From NCBI RefSeq assembly GCF_036127095.1, contig NZ_CP108006.1, forward strand, positions 8,642,293 through 8,706,292: 64,000 bases of DNA. The letters are read 5' to 3'. The stretch's first letter is position 1. The number at the start of each line of letters is the position of its first letter. Below, in pieces: positions 36,090-45,385 of this stretch. The notes beneath the pieces are model-generated. The model searched no databases. It was not told the origin of the DNA and worked only from the letters and a program-made list of their open reading frames with translations. Origin of the DNA: Streptomyces sp. NBC_00335. GTDB lineage: Bacteria; Actinomycetota; Actinomycetes; Streptomycetales; Streptomycetaceae. A program made the position numbers and the translations under genes.

Positions 36090-37216
36090 AATCGCCGCGG
36101 CGGGCCGAGGCGCCGAAGGTGCCCGCGCCGAGGGCCGGGCGCTACTCACCGCGCGGCGGTGGGGCGCGGTCCGGCAGGCGGCCCGAACGGGACTGAAGGC
36201 GTACGGGCCCCCGGCGCCGAGCTGTCGCTGCTCCTCGCGCTCGCGCACGCGGCTCAGGACGACGACGAGGACGACCGCGCCGAAGAGGTCTACCGGGACG
36301 CTCTTGAGGTGTTCCCCGACCACCTGGGGCTGCTCGCCGGGTACGCGGAACTCTGCCTGCGCAGCGACTTCCAGGACCGCCCGGCCCGCAAGACCCGGGG
36401 CCCCGCCCTCGCTGCGCGGGTGGCCGAACCGGCCCCCGACTCGCCCGAGGCCCTGCGCGTGGCCCGTGGGTGTGGTGGGCCGGGATCGCTGCCTACGGAG
36501 CACGGCCCTTCTGGCTCGGCAGGGTGCTGCGCGGCGCCCGGCGCCGGGGCGAGCTGGCCGCTGCCGCACATCCGGTGCCGCAGGAAGCGCGGCTGCCCGA
36601 GCTGGCGTCCGTACCGCCGCATTCGTCCCGCGAGCTGGCATTCGGCCTGGCCGGGGCGGCGGTGGCGCTGAGCAGCTTGGTGGGGGCCGGGGTGTGGTCG
36701 TACGCGAAGTACACCGCGTATCCGTGCTACCAGGTCGTCAGCCCTGACTCGTTCCAGGGCATGAAGCGCGTGTGGAACTCGCCGCTCAACCAGACGTTGG
36801 CGGAGGCCGCCGTTGCAGTCCCGGGGGACTCCAAGGCCTTCACAGAGGTGTACGGCGACCCGACGGCCAATGAGGGGCGCATCGGCATCTACGGAATGGC
36901 GGGTGACTGGCACGACATGTCCCCGCGCATGCTGACCTCGTTCGCGGATGCCGCGCGAGCCGGCGCCGAGAGCGTCGGTGCGACGGTCAGGACCTGGAAG
37001 CCGGAGGCGCGGCCGCCCGGAGGCAGGCTGGAGTGCGTGGAGATCACCGCCGCTGACGGCTACCGCAACACCACGTGTCTGTGGGGCGACAAGGGCAGCT
37101 TCGGCAGGGTGACGATCGCAGACCCGGACCTGGCGGACCGGGCCGACTCCCTGACCCGCGAGCTGCGTGCGGCACTGGTCCACCCGGCGGTCGGCGCCGA
37201 GGCGCAAAGCTCCTAG
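36090..37216 (+). pseudogene. TPR/membrane protein gene with two frameshifts
   Basis: Three frames are needed. First ARALLTARRWGAVRQAARTG, then (after about 36205) ELSLLLALAHAAQDDDEDDR / AEEVYRDALEVFPDHLGLLA. After about 36465 the last frame has a membrane helix (LAFGLAGAAVALSSLVGAGV) and a 150-residue outer domain (YPCYQVVSPDSFQGMKRVWN). The long last frame could still be translated alone from a GTG near 36470. The C-terminus overlaps the convergent NHL gene by 4 bp. Confidence 0.6.
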
Positions 37217-38178
37217 GACCGTCCCTCACGATGGGTACCCGCCGGGAGGGTGCGGGTGGGCGGGATCGCCAGGCCCGTCGGGGTGTTCAGGCCCGTGACG
37301 GGGAGGGGCGTCTGGCCGCTGCCGTCGGGGGCGAGGCGGACCACCCGGTTGTTGAAGGCATCCGCGATGTAGAGGCGGCCCCTCCCGTCGAGGGCCAGGC
37401 CCAGCGGGTCGTTGAGACCGGACGCGGGGACCGTGCTCTGGCCGGAGCCGCTGGCCGCCAGCCTCACCACACGGCTGTTGCCGGTGTCGGAGACGTAGAG
37501 GTTGCCCGCCGGGTCGAGGACGATGCCCGCCGGCTGGGAGAGCCCCGTGAAGGGAAGGGTGCGCTGCGCGCCGCCTCCGGCGGGGAGGGTGACGACGCGG
37601 TCGTTCACGAAGTCGGTGACGTAGAGGGAGCCCGCGGAGTCGAAGGCGAGGCCCCAGGGGTGGAGGAGTCCCACGGTGGGTACGGTGCGCTGCCCGCTGC
37701 CGTCCGCGGGTACCTCTACGACCCGGTCGTTGAAGCTGTCGGCGATGTACAGGTCGCCCTCGGCGTCCAGTGCCAGCCCGAGGGGGCGGGAGAGCCCGTC
37801 CGTCGCGACGGTAACCTGGGGGCCGCCGTCGGCGGGGATCCGTACGACCCGGTTGTTCCCGGTGTCCGCCACGTAGAGGTCGCCCGCGGCGTCGACCACC
37901 ATGCCCGTGGGCCGGACCAGGCCCACGGCGGGGACCACGTCCTGGCCGCCGCGGCGGGCCACCCGCAGCACCCGGTTGTTGCCGTAGTCGGAGACGTACA
38001 GCGGGCTGCCCCCGCCCCCGCCCCCGCCCCCGGGTTCCGGGTCGGAGGCGGCTGCCGTACCAGCCGGGGCCAGCCCGATCGCGCACAGCGCCAGCAGGAC
38101 CAGGACGGAGCCGGCCCAGCGGCCGCTACGGCCCGTACGGTTCGTACGCGGGGATTCGGGAACTGCGGAACGGGGCAC
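37213..38178 (-). CDS. Secreted NHL-repeat beta-propeller protein
   Basis: 321 residues from a GTG at 38178 with AGGTAGG upstream. The signal peptide (WAGSVLVLLALCAIGLAPAG) is followed by a poly-Gly linker encoded by a CCCCCG repeat at 38008-38031. About six NHL repeats follow, each with the pattern GLALDAEGDLYIADSFNDRV. The repeats fill the rest of the chain, so this is a complete six-bladed propeller. The role is extracellular ligand or enzyme-like binding; it cannot be refined from sequence alone. Confidence 0.85.
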   Translation of the reverse strand: MPRSAVPESPRTNRTGRSGRWAGSVLVLLALCAIGLAPAGTAAASDPEPGGGGGGGGSPLYVSDYGNNRVLRVARRGGQDVVPAVGLVRPTGMVVDAAGDLYVADTGNNRVVRIPADGGPQVTVATDGLSRPLGLALDAEGDLYIADSFNDRVVEVPADGSGQRTVPTVGLLHPWGLAFDSAGSLYVTDFVNDRVVTLPAGGGAQRTLPFTGLSQPAGIVLDPAGNLYVSDTGNSRVVRLAASGSGQSTVPASGLNDPLGLALDGRGRLYIADAFNNRVVRLAPDGSGQTPLPVTGLNTPTGLAIPPTRTLPAGTHREGRS

Positions 38179-38330
38179 GGCACACCTACCTGTCCAGGTC
38201 GTCCGGCCGCCGAGGCTAGCCCCGGCGGCCCGGCCCCTCCCCGCACCACGCCACGGCCGGGCCGTCTTGCACACAGACGGCCGGGCGGTCACCGCTGCAC
38301 CCTCACCCCTGCGTCCTCACCTCTTCGGGG

Positions 38331-38686
38331 TCAGCCGGTCCCACAGGGTGGTGGTCGGCCGGCCGCTGCCGGGCAATCGCAACGACTGCCGGGCCTGGGC
38401 GGAGTCCGGTGCGAAGGTTGCCGTCGGCAACACGATGACCATCGCCGATGGCGGCTACCCGGGTACCGGGCTCGTGATGCCGCACCGCCGCCGCAAGGGG
38501 GAGGATCTGCCCGACTGGAAACAGGCACACAACAAGTCCCACAAGCTGGTCCGTGCCCGCGTCGAGCATGCCTTCGCCCGGATGAAGACCTGGAAGATCC
38601 TGCGCGACTGCCGCCTGAGAAGCGAAGGCGTGCATCACGCGGTGCACGGCATCGGCCGTCCGTACAACCTCACCCTCACCGGATAG
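38331..38686 (+). pseudogene. IS5-family transposase, C-terminal remnant
   Basis: Reads GRPLPGNRNDCRAWAESGAK, IADGGYPGTGLVMPHRR, HKLVRARVEHAFARMKTWKI and LRDCRLRSEGVH. These are the second catalytic Asp region and the RVEHAFARMK motif with the catalytic Glu of IS5-type DDE transposases. The N-terminal half and the left end are missing. It abuts the promoter side of the NHL gene. Confidence 0.85.
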
Positions 38687-38760
38687 CCCCACCATGCAGG
38701 GGAGCGGGGTCACGGGCGGGCCTTGCCTCACTCGAATGGCATGGCATCGCACGGTAGCGG

Positions 38761-39069
38761 TCAATGAAGTTGGCACTCCCAGGGCTCGATGTCCGGCTCC
38801 CCTTGAGGCAGCTTCCCGGTGCAGTATCGGTAGAGCCAGGCCGCAGCCCGGCGCTCCGCGTACTTCTCATTGACCGGTTCGCCCTGATCGTCCAGTTCGA
38901 GGACGTTGGCGAAGATCGCGACGCAGATCTCCATCTGGGAGGGCGACTCCCGCAGCTCTTCCCAGTAATCGATTCCTTCCAGCATCGGATGGCCCACCGA
39001 CCCTCGAGCAAGCCATCCGGCGAAGCGCCGCAGTGCTCCCGAAGCGCCATGACTGAGATGCGAAGACAT
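38761..39069 (-). CDS. DUF7677-like small protein
   Basis: 102 residues. SSHLSHGASGALRRFAGWLA, MLEGIDYWEELRESPSQMEI, EKYAERRAAAWLYRYCTG and the terminal PWECQLH match a Streptomyces family of roughly 100 residues (DUF7677, from memory). Soluble; function unknown. Such genes are often near toxin-immunity or contingency loci. Confidence 0.75.
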   Translation of the reverse strand: MSSHLSHGASGALRRFAGWLARGSVGHPMLEGIDYWEELRESPSQMEICVAIFANVLELDDQGEPVNEKYAERRAAAWLYRYCTGKLPQGEPDIEPWECQLH

Positions 39070-39210
39070 GCGAAGAATCTAGCCCCAGCCTTCCCGGGCT
39101 GATCCCTAGTCTCCCGCCTCACGAGGTCGCTGAGCTCTAGGGAGTAGCCCGGATGGTCACGGGACAGCCTTTAGGCCGCTCGTCATTCCCCAGCACGGTT
39201 GCAGTGATCG

Positions 39211-40230
39211 TTAACTGCGGAGGGGCTTGCGCTGACGGGCTTCGGCTGCCTGGTCACGAACGTACGGGTCGGCGTCTGCTGCCAGTTGGTCGAGCAAGGC
39301 TGAGGTCGCGGGGTCTGCGGGCTCCATGGTGGGAAAGCGGCCCAAGGCGATCGCGACCCAGGCTCGAACGCGGGGGCTGCGGTCGTTCGCGAGCAAGCGG
39401 ATCTTCGGCAGGGTTCTGGGTTGCTGAAGGAAGCCGAAGGAGCTGAGGGCGGAGATTCGCACCTGTGAGGAAGGGTCGTCCAGCAGGTCGATGGCCGCGG
39501 GCTCCTTCCCGTGGCTGCCGAGTGTGCCCACGGCCGCGTTGCGGATTCCTTCGTCTGAGTCCTTTGCGGCGTGGGCCAGCAGGTCGAGATCGGCTGGTTC
39601 GGGGACGAAGCCAAGCAGCCAGATTGCCGCCCTGCGAAGGTCTTCATCGTTGCCAACGGCGCATGGCAGGAGGGTTTCGCGCGCGGCGGCGGGGTCCTCT
39701 TGCGCGAGCACAGAGAGCGTCGTTGAGAGGGAGTCCTGGTCGTCACCCAGATTGCGGGAGTAGGCCCGCAGCAGGGCGGCAAGCGACATGCGGCCGGCGG
39801 TCTTCGCCAGAATCCGGGCGAGCACATGACGGGCGTACCAGTTGCCCGCTTCCACGGCTGCCGCGAGATGTTGTTCCAGGTACGGAATCAGATCCCGCCG
39901 CCGGGCGGCTACGAGCTCCTCTTCGATCTCTGCAAGGTCGTCGAGATCGCAATTCGGATCCGAGAGTCCGGCCACCAGTTCATCAAGGCACGGGGTGAGA
40001 TCATCCGCTGCCCGTTGGTCTTCCAACCCGTCCTCCTCATGCCCTTCAGACCTGCACCGAGCCTGCTGCCGCTGCGGGTCTCCCTGCTGCGGTGCAGGCT
40101 GACGGAACGGATTGTCCAACAGACCTCTGACAACGGAGTTCGATGCTGCCGGCCCACTCCGCCGCTCAGCCCCTCTCAAGGTCCGCACAGGACACCGTGA
40201 CCTTGACAAGAACGATTGGGAATCAGTCAC
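39211..40230 (-). CDS. HEAT-repeat protein
   Basis: Up to 339 residues; the GTG at 40230 is only one of several possible starts and the recognisable protein begins near 40010. Successive helical pairs (LARILAKTAGRMSLAALLRA; EDLRRAAIWLLGFVPEPADL; DEGIRNAAVGTLGSHGKEPA; SPRVRAWVAIALGRFPTMEP; YVRDQAAEARQR) show regular HEAT/PBS-lyase-like repeats of about 30 residues. It probably acts as a protein-interaction scaffold. No catalytic residues are seen. Confidence 0.7.
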   Translation of the reverse strand: MTDSQSFLSRSRCPVRTLRGAERRSGPAASNSVVRGLLDNPFRQPAPQQGDPQRQQARCRSEGHEEDGLEDQRAADDLTPCLDELVAGLSDPNCDLDDLAEIEEELVAARRRDLIPYLEQHLAAAVEAGNWYARHVLARILAKTAGRMSLAALLRAYSRNLGDDQDSLSTTLSVLAQEDPAAARETLLPCAVGNDEDLRRAAIWLLGFVPEPADLDLLAHAAKDSDEGIRNAAVGTLGSHGKEPAAIDLLDDPSSQVRISALSSFGFLQQPRTLPKIRLLANDRSPRVRAWVAIALGRFPTMEPADPATSALLDQLAADADPYVRDQAAEARQRKPLRS

Positions 40231-40247
40231 ACCGTTCGTGTGACTGA
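40223..40247. promoter_or_regulatory. Inverted repeat in the divergent control region
   Basis: TCAGTCACAC and GTGTGACTGA around CGTTC, perfect over 10 bp, lie between the HEAT gene and the plus-strand gene at 40547. It is a candidate operator for one or both. Confidence 0.45.
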
Positions 40248-40546
40248 GCGTTCCAGTTGGTTCTGACCGCTCTTCCGTGATGACTACGCCAGGGGGCGAC
40301 CCTCGTCCAGGCCCGGCAGCCGCTGTGGCACCGCCTGAGCAGCGCATGGCCCCGGCGCGGAATGGGGCGCAGGAGTCGGAGGCAGGCGGAGCCATCACGA
40401 AAGCGCGGTCAGAACCTCTTAGTTGGCCGGGCTGTGCGTCAGAGGTGGCGACAGGGTCCCGTCGTGCTTGTCCCGTTGCATACCAGTTGGCAGATTCGCA
40501 GTCTTTCGCGTTCACGGTGGCTGTTCGCAAGGTCAGTCCGGGTGAG

Positions 40547-41026
40547 ATGGTCTGTCACGCTGCTTCGATGCTCGAATATCGCCTCTGGCTTGCCGCGGTG
40601 CCGAAACCGATACCTGAATCCGAAGCTCGTACCTACTGGAACCTGAAGGACCGTCCCACCCCAACCCTCGACGGAGCGTTGAAACAGGCGGACTACGTCT
40701 ACGTTGGCTCCTGGCAGGACAGCCATCTGGCGGACGTGCCGCAGTCCGGCCGATGCCCTGCCGTACGGATCTCCGACTGGCTGTTCTACCGAGGGACCAT
40801 CGACTGCTACCAGGCACCGGTTCTGGATGCTCGGCTGCGGGATGAACTGCTGGATCTCTACCAGCCCCGGCCAGGTGATCTGCCCGCGGACTGCACAGAT
40901 GCGGAGGAGGTCGCCGCGTTCCTCAGCGCGCACCTTGGTTGGGGCCTGCTGACCGAGGAAGCACTACCAACCGCAGCACTGTCTTTGGGAGACACGGACA
41001 GCTTTGCCGATGAGCAGGACGGCTGA
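40547..41026 (+). CDS. Uncharacterised 159-residue protein
   Basis: Start uncertain: the ATG at 40547 or the one at 40568 (MLEYRLWLAAVPKPIPESEA). Soluble, acidic, with LKQADYVYVGSWQDSHLADV and SDWLFYRGTIDCYQAPVLDA. No family recognised. The C-terminus is acidic (GDTDSFADEQDG). Confidence 0.55.
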   Translation: MVCHAASMLEYRLWLAAVPKPIPESEARTYWNLKDRPTPTLDGALKQADYVYVGSWQDSHLADVPQSGRCPAVRISDWLFYRGTIDCYQAPVLDARLRDELLDLYQPRPGDLPADCTDAEEVAAFLSAHLGWGLLTEEALPTAALSLGDTDSFADEQDG

Positions 41027-41189
41027 GCCGGCCTACTGAACCTCGGCTGCCGTCCGTGCCACGTCGTTTGAGAATGCCGGGGGTCATCGTTGGCAACCAA
41101 CAATCAGGGGCGTCCCGGTTCCAGCCGCGACTCGGTCCATGACTACACCGGCTACGGCGAGCGTCTGGGCCCGCACTGCCCCTGACGGG

Positions 41190-42191
41190 TCAGAATCCTC
41201 GGTCGTAGATTGCCCGTAGCCACGGTTCCCTGACGGCGGGCATCCGCGCGAGCGTGTACCGGAACGCCTCCCTGGACGGCTGGAACGGGTACCACGGATA
41301 CGGCGGCAGCGGGTCGTCCCGCTCCACGCCTGCCGGCAGCCCGCCGACCACCGGCAGCCGGGTCCGGTGCGGAGGGAAGGCGAGCTCGGCCCAGAGCGCG
41401 GCATCCACTGGTACCGGCACCGACCCGGCGCGCGGCCGCCACATGCTTCCGGTCTGCGGATGGACCGGCACCAGCACCAGGTCGGCGGCCGGCTCGCCGA
41501 ACCCCGGCCCAGCCAGGTCCAACCGCTTCGCACCTTCCCCAGCGGGCAGCAGCGCGCCAAGTGCCCAGCCGAGGAGCTCCGCGACCGGCCCGGGCGCCAC
41601 CTCGACCGGCGCGCCCCCGGCGGCCACCACCACCTGGGCGAGAGCCACGCCCGCCGGGATGTCCCGGTACTTGCTCAGCCGGTGCCACAGCGCGCCGGTG
41701 GTCAGCAGCTCTGCCCAACCCATGACCGGTCGCTCCGGCGGGCCGGGCAGCCGCACCACTGCCTGCGGGACGAGCCGGACGACCTGCCAGCACCCGCAGT
41801 CGTCCATCCTCGTTCCCACCGGCAGATCGCAGCCCAGACAGGCAAGGTTGGGCCCGTCCCTCCCGTCGATCCCCATGCAGTAGCCATCGGCCCGTTCGAG
41901 GATCAGCCTGGTGTTACGCATGTCGCCGGGCGCAAGGAGAACGGTGTCCGACGGCCCGTCGGACAGTGCGCCGAACGGCGCGAAGCGTCCCCGTTCCGCG
42001 GCCTCGCCCGCCCCGACCTCGTCCCACTGCCGCCACGGCGGCCCGTACGGTGCGGGGTCGACGGTGTAGGACCCGGCCTCCAGTAGTGGCGGGTGGAGCT
42101 TCTCCCAGTGGGTGTCGGCGAGGTGGATCGGCAACGCCACCTCCGACACCGCCGCCGTCAGAACCCCACCGCAGCCCGCACACCCGAACAC
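41190..42191 (-). CDS. Uncharacterised protein with N-terminal zinc-ribbon-like start
   Basis: 333 residues from the GTG at 42191 (a TTG at 42197 has the better-spaced AAGGGG). It opens with FGCAGCGGVLTAAVSEVALP and later has ACLGCDLPVGTRMDDCGCW, together enough Cys for two metal sites. The body has VVVAAGGAPVEVAPGPVAEL and a Pro-rich C-terminus (YPWYPFQPSREAFRY). Family members seem confined to actinobacteria; no function is assigned. Confidence 0.65.
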   Translation of the reverse strand: MFGCAGCGGVLTAAVSEVALPIHLADTHWEKLHPPLLEAGSYTVDPAPYGPPWRQWDEVGAGEAAERGRFAPFGALSDGPSDTVLLAPGDMRNTRLILERADGYCMGIDGRDGPNLACLGCDLPVGTRMDDCGCWQVVRLVPQAVVRLPGPPERPVMGWAELLTTGALWHRLSKYRDIPAGVALAQVVVAAGGAPVEVAPGPVAELLGWALGALLPAGEGAKRLDLAGPGFGEPAADLVLVPVHPQTGSMWRPRAGSVPVPVDAALWAELAFPPHRTRLPVVGGLPAGVERDDPLPPYPWYPFQPSREAFRYTLARMPAVREPWLRAIYDRGF

Positions 42192-42431
42192 CGCCAAGCT
42201 GTCCCCTTCCGCTGTCGAATCCCCTGCATCCCACCAAGCAGGCGGAAAGGGGAGCAAGGGGTTTTCAGACGACGCTCAACGCCCTTCTTCCCTACTGACT
42301 CGTCCGACCAAGATGACTGACCGCCACGGTGCGACCTGCACGAATCCTGTGCACCCTCTCGCCCTGGCGGACAGAGGCCCTTGGGCGTGCCTTCTCGGTG
42401 CTCGCGGGCCCCAGCAAGGACAGTGAAAGCA

Positions 42432-43013
42432 ATGAGCAACCGCACCCACAGGGATCACGCCAGTCACGGAGACCGACCAACCCGTCCGCAAGGCAGCTCA
42501 CATGCCCGCGAAGGCCGCAAGTTCCCGACTGCGGGCTCCCGACAATCTGCGAACCCATCCACTTCGGATGTGGAGACGCTGGAGCTGGAGCTGTACGGGC
42601 TGAGGCCGGCGGAGTTCACCGCGGCCCGGGACGCGTACGTAGCCCAGGCCCGCAAGGCCGGGGACAAACCGCTCGCCGCGGCCATCGGAGCGCTGCGCAA
42701 GCCGACGGTCGCGGCGTGGACAGCAGGCCTGCTGGCCCGCCAGCGGCCGAAAGAGGCGCAAGGTCTCGTCCAGCTCGGTGAAGCGCTGCGTGCCGCGCAC
42801 AGGACGCTGGACGCCGGGCAGCTGCGGAAGCTGTCGCACGATCAGCACGTGGTGATCGGCGAGCTCGCGCGCACGGCGCGCGTCTTGGCCGTGGCGGTGA
42901 GCGAGCCGGTGCAGCGGGAGGTCGAGCAGATCCTCCACTCCGTGTTGGCCGATGCCGAGGTCGCCGCGCAGTGGGAGGCGGGCCGGCTGGAGAAGGCCCC
43001 GGAGACGGTCTAG
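42432..43013 (+). CDS. Uncharacterised helical Streptomyces protein
   Basis: 193 residues from the ATG at 42432. After a basic, disordered N-terminus the motif ELYGLRPAEFTAARDAYVAQ / ARKAGDKPLAAAIGALRKPT / VAAWTAGLLARQRP occurs, typical of a small actinobacterial family. The rest is helical (EPVQREVEQILHSVLADAEV). Soluble and basic, perhaps DNA-associated; that is only inferred from charge. Confidence 0.65.
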   Translation: MSNRTHRDHASHGDRPTRPQGSSHAREGRKFPTAGSRQSANPSTSDVETLELELYGLRPAEFTAARDAYVAQARKAGDKPLAAAIGALRKPTVAAWTAGLLARQRPKEAQGLVQLGEALRAAHRTLDAGQLRKLSHDQHVVIGELARTARVLAVAVSEPVQREVEQILHSVLADAEVAAQWEAGRLEKAPETV

Positions 43014-43262
43014 GGGTTCGCCGGTCTTGAACCGCAGCCGGGCGCCGCACCGCCCCGATCGCGGTGTCGGAAGCGACGACTGAAGCCGCCCCGCGCTTGG
43101 CGGGTGCGCGTACGGCGATGGCCGGGACCGGTCTCCCCGGTACCGGCCGTTGCATTCGATCGCGTTCACCCCGGACCCGTACGAGTGGTCGTACGGACGG
43201 AATGCCGTGGAACGGGAGTGTCGTCGTCCCGCCCCACGTACCCGGCTCGATCATGTCGTGCC

Positions 43263-43961
43263 ATGGCATCTCGTGAACTGCGCCGGACATGGGCTTCGTG
43301 GCGCCCCTGGATCTTCGGGACCGTGACGGCGGCGCTGCTGGCGGGGACCCCTACGTACGCTGCGGCGGCAGAGCTGTTCCCGAACAAGGCTCCGGTCAGC
43401 GGCGGCGGCGCGGGCGCCGTGTGCCCACCGGGTCACGGCGGCTGGTTGACCCCCCACAGCGATCTGGCCTTCCGCAGCGGCCCTTGCCACCCCCCGCACC
43501 ATTGCCCCGACGGTTCGCCCGGCTGCGACGGTCCCGGCCTGCCCGTCACCGGTGCGGTCACCGTGATCAAGGAGGACGAGAACACGGGCAACCCGCTGGC
43601 CGGCGCCGTCTTCCAGATGTGGGAGGAGACCAACGGCATCCCGGGTCTCCAGACCACCGGCGCCGACCCGGACACCGACATCGGCGGCTCCTGCACCACC
43701 GGGGCCAACGGTGTGTGCTCCCGTACCGAGGAACTCGGCACGTACTACTGGGTGGAGACTCAGGCTCCGCCCGGGTACGAACTGCCGATCAATCCGGTGT
43801 TCGGCCCGCTGACGCTGTCGCAAGAGAACGTCGAGGAGGGCGTGACGGTCGTTGCCGAGAACACGCCGGAAGCTGATGCGCTCAAAGCCCGTCATGTCGT
43901 CCGGACCGGCCCACCGGCCCTCGGTGCCTCGCCGGACGAGAAGCGCACCTCGGCGGCATAG
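43263..43961 (+). CDS. Secreted SpaA-like (prealbumin-fold) protein
   Basis: 232 residues from the ATG at 43263. A signal peptide ([19 protein letters not shown]) and a Pro/Gly/Cys linker lead into a SpaA domain ([35 protein letters not shown]). The [10 protein letters not shown] phrase is the family signature and usually carries the Glu for an isopeptide bond. The chain ends without LPxTG or a membrane helix, so it is not sortase-anchored. Probably released or loosely wall-bound. Confidence 0.8.
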   Translation: MASRELRRTWASWRPWIFGTVTAALLAGTPTYAAAAELFPNKAPVSGGGAGAVCPPGHGGWLTPHSDLAFRSGPCHPPHHCPDGSPGCDGPGLPVTGAVTVIKEDENTGNPLAGAVFQMWEETNGIPGLQTTGADPDTDIGGSCTTGANGVCSRTEELGTYYWVETQAPPGYELPINPVFGPLTLSQENVEEGVTVVAENTPEADALKARHVVRTGPPALGASPDEKRTSAA

Positions 43962-44169
43962 CCGGGCACTTTCACGGGCCCGGGGGCAGCACCCAGGGAG
44001 CGAAGCGTTGGCCAGGTACCACGTCCTCGCGCCAGTACCTCAAGACCGTCTCCTGGACGATCTCGGGTCGCTCGGCGGCGATGAGGCAGGGGACAGGCTC
44101 CTGCCCGCGGGCGGGTCGCCGCGGCCGCGCTGGGCGGCGTGGACGGTCCCGACGCGTGGGACGTCGGCC

Positions 44170-44782
44170 TCGAAGGCGACCACCACGGGCATCGCCCGCC
44201 CCGTCTCGGTCGCCGCCTGCCTGCTGCCCTTCTGTACCCAATGGCGGGAAGAGGCCTTCATCTCCTGGGCTGGCCTCCGCCGCGCGTGCCGATCGTCCTG
44301 GCCACGTTCCCGATCATCGCCAACGTCTACGGCTCCCTGCACCTCCTCCACATCGTCTTCGTCCTCGTCGTCGTCTTCACCCTCGTTCAGGGCCCCACCC
44401 TGCCCGCCGCAGCCCGACTCTTGCGCATCGCCCAGCCCGGGGCCGTGCGGGAGTCCAGGTCGAGATCGCCCCTCTGGACGTCCTCGTCGCCGATCTGCTG
44501 ACCGTCACGATCCCGCCCGGCTCACGCCTCCACGGCGTGGCCGTCTTCGAACTGCGGCTGCCTCCACCGTCAGTCATCACGTTCCTGGTCCGCGGCAGGC
44601 TCACCCTGGTGCCGGCCCCAGACACGGTTCTCGCAGCCGGCGACGAACTGCTCCTCGTCACCACCCCGGCCACCCGGCAGGCAACCGAGCGGCGCCTGCG
44701 CGCGGTCGGCCGCCGGGGCAAGCTCGCCCGCTGGCTCGGCGAAAGCGGCAGATCCGAACCCGCCCGGGGCGGTAGCGACTGA
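44170..44782 (+). pseudogene. CPA1-type cation/proton antiporter, C-terminal relic
   Basis: Three frames in order: QWREEAFISWAGLR, then PIVLATFPIIANVYGSLHLL / HIVFVLVVVFTLVQGPTLPA, then VQVEIAPLDVLVADLLTVTI and FELRLPPPSVITFLVRGRLT. This is the last membrane helices plus the TrkA-C domain of NhaP2-like K+/H+ antiporters. The N-terminal two thirds are missing and two frameshifts are present. Nearby minus-strand codons (about 43972-44110) hold a C-terminal fragment of unknown type. Confidence 0.75.
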
Positions 44783-44783
44783 C

Positions 44784-45053
44784 CTACGAGCCGTTCCGGG
44801 GCGGGGAGACCTGCGTCAATCCGACCAGGACGGCTCCGGTCATCAGGAGCGGCACGAAGACCGTGAAGGGCAATACGGGCGCCCCTGCGAGCGTCCCTGC
44901 CATCAGCAGCGTTCCCACGCCCCAGACGACTGGTCGCCGCATGCTGCGGCGAAGCCAGGGGAAGACGACACGGCCGGTCACTACCGTCAAGACGCCTACG
45001 GTCCCGAACCCGAGGGCCAGCACGACCGTGGCCGCATGCACAACCGTGAGCAC
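44784..45053 (-). CDS. Small three-helix membrane protein
   Basis: 89 residues with three hydrophobic segments (TVVHAATVVLALGFGTVGVL; VVWGVGTLLMAGTLAGAPVL; FVPLLMTGAVLVGLTQV). It ends the minus-strand ion-homeostasis cluster, 74 bp after the preceding gene. Unknown function. Confidence 0.6.
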   Translation of the reverse strand: MLTVVHAATVVLALGFGTVGVLTVVTGRVVFPWLRRSMRRPVVWGVGTLLMAGTLAGAPVLPFTVFVPLLMTGAVLVGLTQVSPPRNGS

Positions 45054-45127
45054 GTGTACCTACGTACATCAGCATGAGTGTGGGTGCGGGAAAACACGTC
45101 CATGGCGAAGACCGTCCCGCCGACGGG

Positions 45128-45385
45128 TCACCGATCGCGGCGACTAGCGGCGATCCTGCAGGCCAGGTACACGGCGGTCGCCGGCCACAGGACGATCAGC
45201 AGGGTGAGGGTGACCGCGCTGGAGACCGGGTCGCGTTCGGTGTCGCGACGCCAGCCCGGGTGACGTACCAGGAGGCGGGGCAGACGGCGGGCGAAGCCGA
45301 CCGCGCCGCCGAGGTAGACAGCCAGGGCGGCGAGCAGCAGCACGGTCTCCCTGCTGGTGACCACCGCCCAGGTGCCTTCACTCAC
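45128..45385 (-). CDS. Small two-helix membrane protein coupled to the antiporter
   Basis: 85 residues. The GTG at 45385 overlaps the antiporter stop (GTGA). Two membrane segments (ETVLLLAALAVYLGGAVGFA; AVTLTLLIVLWPATAVYLAC) are joined by a basic loop. Tight coupling suggests an accessory or assembly role for the antiporter. Confidence 0.65.
   Translation of the reverse strand: MSEGTWAVVTSRETVLLLAALAVYLGGAVGFARRLPRLLVRHPGWRRDTERDPVSSAVTLTLLIVLWPATAVYLACRIAASRRDR

Noticed and set aside
38008..38031. CCCCCG tandem repeat as an independent repeat element
   Set aside because: It encodes the poly-Gly linker of the NHL protein, a common slippage tract; not a separate feature.
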